Shown here: one piece after another, positions 1 through 4,433 of the stretch
Layout: each line of letters starts with the position of its first letter
Numbering within the stretch: the first letter of the stretch is position 1
DNA from: Lachnospiraceae bacterium
GTDB taxonomy: Bacteria > Bacillota > Clostridia > Lachnospirales > Lachnospiraceae
Assembly (NCBI GenBank): GCA_017959525.1
Contig: JAGDAL010000201.1
Span: forward strand, 1-6,135
DNA: 6,135 nucleotides
Direction of reading: 5' to 3'
The notes under the pieces: model-generated
Seen by the model: only the letters and a program-made list of their open reading frames with translations
Databases searched by the model: none
Told to the model about the DNA's origin: nothing
Made by a program: the position numbers and the translations under genes

Positions 1-2
1 CA

Positions 3-11
3 TGATATAAT
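3..11 (+). promoter_or_regulatory. Extended -10 promoter element for the binding-protein/chemoreceptor operon
   Basis: The sequence TGATATAAT contains a perfect TATAAT hexamer (6-11) preceded by the TG of an extended -10 element (3-4). Transcription would start near base 18, giving an untranslated leader of about 48 bases before the start codon at 66. The -35 region lies outside the window, so the promoter is only half visible. The leader holds a loose inverted repeat, TGTT...AACA (11-22), which is too weak to call an operator. The placement implies that the binding-protein gene begins its own transcript. Confidence 0.6.
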
Positions 12-65
12 GTTCATAAACATACATATACGGGGGGATGTCGAAAGTTTCCAGGAGGACTTTTT

Positions 66-1421
66 ATGAAACGGAATGCAGTAACGAAGATTATGCCTCT
101 CGTGTTGGCGGGCGCATTGTTGGTAGGTTGCGGCAAAAGCACACCGGCCCAGCAGACAAGCAACGCACAAGAAGAGAGTTTACCATCCGGTGAGGTTTCA
201 CTTCGCGTATGGGGTGCAGAGGAAGATGAAGCATTGGTGAATCAGATCATCGATAGCTTTGTGGCGGAGTATGGCTCCGAAGCATCTTTTAACATCACCT
301 TTGAAGCGCATAGTGAATCCGGTGTGAAGGACGAAGTGTTGAATGATGTCCTGAACGCCCCGGATGTTTTTACGTTTGCGGACGATCAGCTGCGCGCCAT
401 GGTAGCAGCCGGCGTCTTACGGGAAGTACCCAATGGTAGTGAGATTGCCGGACGGAATCTGGATGCGGCAAGCGAAGCAGCTTCCATTAACGGAACCTTG
501 TATGCGTATCCACTGACCGCGGATAACGGATACTTCCTATATTATAACGATGAGGTCATCCGTCCGGAGGATGCCGAGACGATGGATGGATTACTTGCTG
601 CTGCTTCCGCTGCAGGACAGCAGGTATTTATGGAGATGGGCTCCGGTTGGTATATGTATTCCTTCTTCGGCGGTACGGACATGGAGATGGGACTGGGTGA
701 TGACGGAATCTCTACGTACTGCAACTGGAATGCCAAGTATACCAAGATTACCGGTGCAGATGTAGCGTCTGCCATGCTTGCCATCGGAAATAATCCGGCC
801 TTTGTGGCATCCGATGAGGAGGGCTTCGTTGCAGGTGCTGCTGCCGGCAAATATGCAGCAGGCATTAGCGGTGTCTGGGATGAAAATGGAATCAAAGAAG
901 CATGGGGTGAACACTACGCCGCTGTGAAGCTTCCAACCTATACCGTAGCGGGACAGCAATTGCAGATGTCCAGTTATGCAGGTTACAAATTAATCGGTGT
1001 GAATTCCTATTCAAAAAATGCGGCTTGGGCTGCGGTTTTTGCAGACTGGATGACCAATGAGCAGAATCAGACCCTGCGTTTTGAAATGCGTGGACAGGGC
1101 CCTTCCAATATTGCAGCGTCCAATTCCGGTGCAGTGGCAGAGTCAAAGGCATTGAAGGCGTTGCAACAGCAGGCAACATTTGCATCCTTACAGCGCGTAG
1201 GCGGAACATACTGGGATCCGGCATCCGTATTCGGTAACGCCATGGCAGACGGCAATCCAAGCGGTAAAGACTTGCAGACCTTATTAAACGATATGGTCTA
1301 CGGAATCACCGGCGAAGAAACCACGGGCGATGCTGAGGGAGCAGAAGAAGCAGCAGTAGAAGAATCTGAGGAAGCAGAAGCAACCGAGGAAGAAGCAACA
1401 GAAGAGGATACAGAGGAATAG
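66..1421 (+). CDS. Extracellular solute-binding lipoprotein, family 1 (MalE-like, probable sugar binding)
   Basis: This is a 451-residue substrate-capture protein of the type used by carbohydrate ABC importers, predicted to be anchored on the outer face of the membrane. A lipoprotein signal covers residues 1-22: basic MKRN, a hydrophobic stretch, then the lipobox LVGC with Cys22 as the lipidated residue. A polar linker (23-42) leads into the binding fold, which starts with the strand VSLRVWG (44-50) typical of maltose/oligosaccharide binders. PDVFTFADDQL (99-109), YAYPLTADNGYFLYYN (146-161) and the C-lobe segment RGQGPSN (342-348) also fit this family. The ligand cannot be read from sequence. 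The start is supported by AGGAGGA (53-59), 7 bases upstream. The last 37 residues (415-451) form an acidic tail unusual for such proteins. The next gene is a chemoreceptor 12 bases away, and no permease or ATPase gene follows, so a sensory role is plausible. A transport role with permeases encoded elsewhere is not excluded. Confidence 0.93.
   Translation: MKRNAVTKIMPLVLAGALLVGCGKSTPAQQTSNAQEESLPSGEVSLRVWGAEEDEALVNQIIDSFVAEYGSEASFNITFEAHSESGVKDEVLNDVLNAPDVFTFADDQLRAMVAAGVLREVPNGSEIAGRNLDAASEAASINGTLYAYPLTADNGYFLYYNDEVIRPEDAETMDGLLAAASAAGQQVFMEMGSGWYMYSFFGGTDMEMGLGDDGISTYCNWNAKYTKITGADVASAMLAIGNNPAFVASDEEGFVAGAAAGKYAAGISGVWDENGIKEAWGEHYAAVKLPTYTVAGQQLQMSSYAGYKLIGVNSYSKNAAWAAVFADWMTNEQNQTLRFEMRGQGPSNIAASNSGAVAESKALKALQQQATFASLQRVGGTYWDPASVFGNAMADGNPSGKDLQTLLNDMVYGITGEETTGDAEGAEEAAVEESEEAEATEEEATEEDTEE
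1308..1418 (+). repeat. Low-complexity acidic tail coding segment of the solute-binding protein
   Basis: These codons encode residues 415-451, a stretch made almost only of Glu, Ala, Thr, Gly and Asp. By direct count 17 Glu and 2 Asp occur among 37 residues, with no Lys or Arg. The DNA is rich in GAA, GAG and GCA, with imperfect repeats of the EEA-T-EE type near the end. Such a tract can change length by replication slippage. It follows the last segment that looks like the folded domain, so it is probably a disordered extension. Confidence 0.75.
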
Positions 1422-1425
1422 GAGG
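1420..1425 (+). promoter_or_regulatory. Ribosome binding site overlapping the stop codon of the binding-protein gene
   Basis: AGGAGG begins inside the TAG stop codon (1419-1421) of the upstream gene and lies 8 bases before the ATG at 1434. This supports that start codon. It also suggests translational coupling, because ribosomes terminating on the binding-protein gene are already on the initiation site for the chemoreceptor. Confidence 0.8.
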
Positions 1426-1433
1426 AAGGTAGA

Positions 1434-3155
1434 ATGAAGAGTAGTATTCGTGCAAAAATCATGATTCCGGTTCTCCTATTGGGAATCGTATCTATTTTTT
1501 CCAATGTCATGGCAATCGTAAGCTTAGGAACGGTCAATCGGACCGCGTCCCGGATTGCAGATGACTATATGACTGCTATTACACAGCTTGATACGGTGGG
1601 ACAGACCGCTAAGGATATTCATACTTTGGCGTTGTCTCATATTGTAGCAACGGATTTTGATACCATGACAGCCGTGGTATTGCAGATTGATGAGCAGGAA
1701 ACAATCTTGGAAGAGAGCATCGCAACTTTGAGTGCTTCCAATAACAAGATGGTATCCTCCGCAGCGGAAGGCATTGCAACAGATTATGCAGCATTCAAGG
1801 ATTCCGTTATGGTCCTGCTGGCTCAGAGTGCCAACCAGAAGTCCAAGGATGCTTATGCAACGGCCAACGGTGAGGTGGCAACCAATGCTGCCAAGTTAGA
1901 CGGAGATATTGCAGAGGTCATTGCTTCCATAGAGGGTAGTGCGAACAGTGAGCGTGGACAATTGGCCAAGAACTACCGTGTAGCAACGGCAGCCAGCTAT
2001 ATCGTAGTTGTATTGAGTGTGGTCTCCGTAATTATTGCGATTTACATGGTTTACCGCCATGTTATCCGTCCGGTACTCAGCGCAGAGAAAGAGCTGCAGG
2101 ATATTATCGAAGGCATTAACAATAGAGAAGGCGATTTAACCCGTCGTGTACCGGTGGCATCCAGAGATGAAATCGGTGCATTGAGCCAAGGTATCAATGC
2201 ATTCATAGAGCACTTGCAGGGTATTTTTACCATAATTACCAACAACTCTTCCGCCATGGATCAGGTGGTCAGCGACGTTATGAGCAGTGTACAGACGTCC
2301 AACAGCAGTGCATCCGATTTATCTGCGTTGACGGAAGAACTCTCCGCTACCATGCAGGAAGTTGCGAATAATGCAGGTGAGATCAATCGTCATACCGAGT
2401 TGGTACGAACCGAAGTCGATCAGATGGCAAATAAGAGCCAGGAGATCAGCGGATACTCCAAGGAGATGAAGCAGCATGCAACTACCATGGAGCAGACCGC
2501 AAGAACCAATATGGAGGAGACCAATGCCAAGGTAGAGCAGATCTTAGAGGCATTGAATCAGGCCATTGAGGATAGCCAGAGCGTAGATCAGGTCAACTCC
2601 TTAACGGACGATATTATGAATATTGCCAGCCAGACCAACCTGTTGTCCTTGAATGCTTCCATTGAAGCTGCCCGTGCCGGTGAAGCAGGACGCGGATTTG
2701 CAGTAGTTGCCGGTGAAATCGGTTCTTTGGCGGAGAACAGCCGTCAGACCGCTGGCAACATTCAGGAAATCAACTCCGTTGTTGTTAATGCAGTGCATAA
2801 CCTCTCCGACAGTGCAACGGATTTGGTCAACTACATGCGGGATTCCATTCTTCCGGAGTTTGCCCGGTTTGTGGAGGATGGTGAGAAATATCGAAACAAT
2901 GCGGATTACATTGAAGAAGTCATGGAAGACTTCACCAATAAGACCGACGGATTTAAGACTACCTTCACAGAGATTGCAGAATCTATCAGCAGTATCAGTG
3001 CTGCCATTGATGAAGGTGTGAAGGGTGTTTCCTCTGCAGCAGAGAGCACCCAGACCTTGGTTTACGATATGGATACCATTTCCAAGCGTATGGATGAAAA
3101 CCAGCGGATTGCAGGAGAATTGGACGAAGAAACAGCGATATTCAAGCGGATATAA
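1434..3155 (+). CDS. Methyl-accepting chemotaxis protein (transmembrane chemoreceptor)
   Basis: This 573-residue receptor senses a ligand outside the cell and controls the CheA/CheW kinase complex that steers flagellar rotation. Visible parts in order: short basic N-terminus, first membrane helix (about 8-31), a mostly helical extracellular domain of about 150 residues (32-183) resembling a four-helix-bundle sensor, second membrane helix (about 184-207), a HAMP domain (about 208-262, with IRPV at 211-214 and DEIG at 245-248), and a long antiparallel coiled-coil signalling domain (263 to the end). The hairpin tip is clear: [20 protein letters not shown] (399-418), then [11 protein letters not shown] (419-429). 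This is the highly conserved kinase-contact region. Each arm has about 150 residues, so the domain seems full length. [10 protein letters not shown] (300-309) and [15 protein letters not shown] (525-539) are candidate methylation segments. No C-terminal CheR-tethering pentapeptide is seen. The gene is co-transcribed with the upstream binding protein and is followed by a strong terminator. The ligand is unknown. Confidence 0.96.
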   Translation: MKSSIRAKIMIPVLLLGIVSIFSNVMAIVSLGTVNRTASRIADDYMTAITQLDTVGQTAKDIHTLALSHIVATDFDTMTAVVLQIDEQETILEESIATLSASNNKMVSSAAEGIATDYAAFKDSVMVLLAQSANQKSKDAYATANGEVATNAAKLDGDIAEVIASIEGSANSERGQLAKNYRVATAASYIVVVLSVVSVIIAIYMVYRHVIRPVLSAEKELQDIIEGINNREGDLTRRVPVASRDEIGALSQGINAFIEHLQGIFTIITNNSSAMDQVVSDVMSSVQTSNSSASDLSALTEELSATMQEVANNAGEINRHTELVRTEVDQMANKSQEISGYSKEMKQHATTMEQTARTNMEETNAKVEQILEALNQAIEDSQSVDQVNSLTDDIMNIASQTNLLSLNASIEAARAGEAGRGFAVVAGEIGSLAENSRQTAGNIQEINSVVVNAVHNLSDSATDLVNYMRDSILPEFARFVEDGEKYRNNADYIEEVMEDFTNKTDGFKTTFTEIAESISSISAAIDEGVKGVSSAAESTQTLVYDMDTISKRMDENQRIAGELDEETAIFKRI

Positions 3156-3164
3156 ATGACTTAC

Positions 3165-3200
3165 AGAGCTTCCGGCAGATGCCGGGAGCTCTCTTTTTTT
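3165..3200 (+). terminator. Strong intrinsic terminator after the chemoreceptor gene
   Basis: A 12-base-pair stem forms between 3165-3176 (AGAGCTTCCGGC) and 3181-3192 (GCCGGGAGCTCT), with one G-U pair (3171/3186) and an AGAT loop. One C separates the stem from seven consecutive T residues (3194-3200). The hairpin begins 9 bases after the chemoreceptor stop codon, so it should end the binding-protein/chemoreceptor transcript. Confidence 0.93.
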
Positions 3201-3213
3201 GGTATTTGGAATG

Positions 3214-3222
3214 TGGTAAAAT
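3214..3222 (+). promoter_or_regulatory. Probable extended -10 promoter for the purine nucleoside phosphorylase gene
   Basis: TGGTAAAAT has the extended -10 form TGnTAnAAT, with the hexamer at 3217-3222. At 17-base spacing the -35 position falls on the T-run of the terminator (TTTTTT, 3194-3199), a poor -35, so activity would depend on the TG extension. Transcription would start near 3229, leaving a leader of about 65 bases. The strong terminator immediately upstream means the downstream gene needs a promoter here, which supports the call. Confidence 0.5.
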
Positions 3223-3294
3223 GGATGACGAAAGAGTGCTTTTTTATTTGTTGTATGAGAAGAAAGAATCACAGTTTTTAGGAGGGAGTCATCT

Positions 3295-4128
3295 ATGAAC
3301 CCAGTATATGAGAAATTACAGAAATGTTTGGAGAGTGTCCGCGCGAAGGTAGATTTCGTTCCGGAGATCGGATTGGTATTAGGATCCGGTTTGGGAGATT
3401 ACGGTGAGCAGATTCGTGTGGAGGCAACTGTTGATTATAAGGATATTGAGGGATTCCCGGTATCTACAGCACCGGGCCATAAGGGCAGATTCCTGTTCGG
3501 CTATGTGAACGATGTACCGGTAGTCTGCATGCAGGGTCGTGTGCACTACTACGAAGGATATGATATGTCCGATGTGGTTCTTCCGATTCGTTTGATGAAA
3601 TTACTTGGAGCCAAGGTGCTCTTTTTAACCAATGCAGCAGGTGGTGTAAAGACCGGATTCCATGCCGGCGATTTGATGCTGATTACCGACCAGAACGCAG
3701 CATTTATGCCATCTCCACTAACCGGCCCAAACATCGATGAATTCGGTGTACGTTTCCCGGATATGAGCCATATCTATGATTTGGAGTTACAGCAGATGGT
3801 TCGTAAGTGCGCAGCTGAGATGAACATTCACATCCAGGAAGGTGTGTACTTCCAGCTGAAGGGACCGAATTACGAGACTCCTGCAGAAGTTAATATGGTA
3901 CGTACCTTAGGCGGTGATGCGGTTGGTATGAGTACCGCAGTGGAAGCCATTGCAGCCAACCACATGGGCATGAAGATTGTAGGTATCTCCTGCATCTCCA
4001 ACATGGCAGCCGGAATTTCCGCAACCCCGTTGTCCGAGGAAGAGGTCATCGAGGCCGGCAAGAGCGTATCCAAGACCTTTACCGAACTGGTAACCCGTAC
4101 CATCGGAGAGATTCACAAAAGCCTGTAA
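3295..4128 (+). CDS. punA: Purine nucleoside phosphorylase, trimeric type, inosine/guanosine class
   Basis: This cytoplasmic enzyme cleaves purine (deoxy)ribonucleosides with phosphate to free base plus (deoxy)ribose-1-phosphate, for purine salvage. Its 277 residues match the trimeric PNP/MTAP family length. Motifs visible against the human enzyme: phosphate loop GSGLG (30-34, Ser31), GHKG with His62, GRVHYYEGY (81-89, Arg82 and His84), TNAAGG (112-117), GPNYETPAE (190-198, Tyr193 and Glu194 at the base site), GMST (211-214, Met212 and Ser213), and SN (235-236). Asn236 aligns with human Asn243, which selects 6-oxopurines, so inosine and guanosine are the expected substrates rather than adenosine or methylthioadenosine. 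At the position of human His257, which contacts the ribose 5'-OH, I read Glu248. The start follows AGGAGGG (3280-3286). The gene seems to be transcribed alone from its own promoter, with no strong terminator before the next promoter. The symbol follows common usage for this class; pupG is used in Bacillus. Confidence 0.95.
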   Translation: MNPVYEKLQKCLESVRAKVDFVPEIGLVLGSGLGDYGEQIRVEATVDYKDIEGFPVSTAPGHKGRFLFGYVNDVPVVCMQGRVHYYEGYDMSDVVLPIRLMKLLGAKVLFLTNAAGGVKTGFHAGDLMLITDQNAAFMPSPLTGPNIDEFGVRFPDMSHIYDLELQQMVRKCAAEMNIHIQEGVYFQLKGPNYETPAEVNMVRTLGGDAVGMSTAVEAIAANHMGMKIVGISCISNMAAGISATPLSEEEVIEAGKSVSKTFTELVTRTIGEIHKSL

Positions 4129-4139
4129 ATGCAAGCATC

Positions 4140-4154
4140 AGTGGGAAATCCACT
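4140..4154 (+). other. Small hairpin after the phosphorylase gene, not a convincing terminator
   Basis: AGTGG (4140-4144) pairs perfectly with CCACT (4150-4154) around a five-base loop, 11 bases after the phosphorylase stop codon. No T-run follows, so intrinsic termination is unlikely and transcripts may read through into the next gene. It could mark or protect a 3' end. A five-base-pair stem may also arise by chance. Confidence 0.3.
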
Positions 4155-4155
4155 C

Positions 4156-4184
4156 TTGAATAAGAAGTTTTACTCATTTATAAT
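4156..4184 (+). promoter_or_regulatory. Near-consensus sigma-A promoter for the small membrane protein and alaS
   Basis: TTGAAT (4156-4161) matches four of six bases of the -35 consensus. It is followed by exactly 17 bases and then a perfect TATAAT (4179-4184). The predicted start point is around 4191. The element lies in the 108-base gap between the phosphorylase gene and the small membrane-protein gene. It is the only evident promoter ahead of alaS, so both downstream genes probably depend on it, with possible read-through from the phosphorylase gene. Confidence 0.78.
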
Positions 4185-4189
4185 TAGGA

Positions 4190-4208
4190 GGTTAGTGGTG
4201 TGCTAACC
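4190..4208 (+). promoter_or_regulatory. Perfect hairpin at the predicted 5' end of the alaS transcript
   Basis: GGTTAG (4190-4195) is perfectly complementary to CTAACC (4203-4208), with a seven-base loop TGGTGTG. The predicted transcription start from the upstream promoter is about 4191, so the mRNA would begin at the foot of this stem. Terminal 5' stem-loops are known to protect bacterial mRNAs from 5'-end-dependent decay. As DNA, the same inverted repeat could be an operator overlapping the start point. The sequence does not distinguish these roles. Confidence 0.45.
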
Positions 4209-4221
4209 CCAGTTTCTTCAG

Positions 4222-4228
4222 AAAGGAG
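4222..4228 (+). promoter_or_regulatory. Ribosome binding site of the 57-residue membrane protein
   Basis: AAAGGAG lies 8 bases before the ATG at 4237. Reading upstream in frame, a TAA occurs at 4204-4206 with no ATG, GTG or TTG between it and 4237, so this site and this ATG fix the start. Confidence 0.75.
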
Positions 4229-4236
4229 AAGTTGCA

Positions 4237-4410
4237 ATGACAGCATTTTTGGGAAGCTTTTTACAGTACTTTATCATTATGATCATTTTAATCGCGGTAG
4301 CCGTTTTAGGTGCCAAGATTGGAATTGCACTTCGCAAGAATAAGGATGCGAAGGCACCGGCCGCTGAGGCGGTAGCTTCTGAGGTATCATCTTCAGAGGA
4401 CAATAGATAG
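4237..4410 (+). CDS. Small single-pass membrane protein of unknown function upstream of alaS
   Basis: This 57-residue protein is not one I can assign to a named family. It has a short N-terminus, one strongly hydrophobic helix (about residues 9-26, rich in Ile, Leu, Val and Ala), then a basic cluster (Lys27, Arg33, Lys34, Lys36, Lys39). It ends in an Ala/Ser/Glu-rich tail with Glu44, Glu49, Glu54 and Asp55. By the positive-inside rule the C-terminal tail should face the cytoplasm. There is no lipobox or obvious cleavage site, so the helix probably stays as an anchor. A good ribosome binding site (4222-4228), a strong upstream promoter and placement 23 bases before alaS argue that it is a real gene. 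Short membrane proteins of this shape are, from memory, common in Clostridia. A toxin-like or regulatory peptide role is possible but unsupported. Confidence 0.75.
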   Translation: MTAFLGSFLQYFIIMIILIAVAVLGAKIGIALRKNKDAKAPAAEAVASEVSSSEDNR

Positions 4411-4433
4411 AAAGTTTGGAGGAAACATTACTC

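Noticed and set aside
38..192. ATG after GGGGGG at 32-37 as an alternative upstream start or leader peptide
   Set aside because: It is out of frame with the lipoprotein, has no spacing between the G-run and the ATG, and its product shows no signal or motif. The ATG at 66 has a proper ribosome binding site and yields a clean lipoprotein signal.
2601..3272. 223-residue open frame on the minus strand across the chemoreceptor signalling domain and terminator
   Set aside because: It lies antisense to a highly conserved coding region, has no recognisable domain, and is best explained as a codon-bias shadow. It also reads through the terminator region.
3223..3294. Possible purine riboswitch in the leader of the phosphorylase gene
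   Set aside because: The leader is only about 65 bases, A/T-rich, and I see no three-way junction or expression hairpin.
4129..4165. Intrinsic terminator after the phosphorylase gene
   Set aside because: The only hairpin (4140-4154) has a five-base-pair stem and no following T-run.
4200..4343. GTG-initiated 47-codon frame overlapping the small membrane-protein gene, preceded by AGGAGG at good spacing
   Set aside because: The AGGAGG would lie upstream of the predicted transcription start, the frame conflicts with the membrane-protein frame, and the product has no coherent composition. It would matter only on read-through transcripts.
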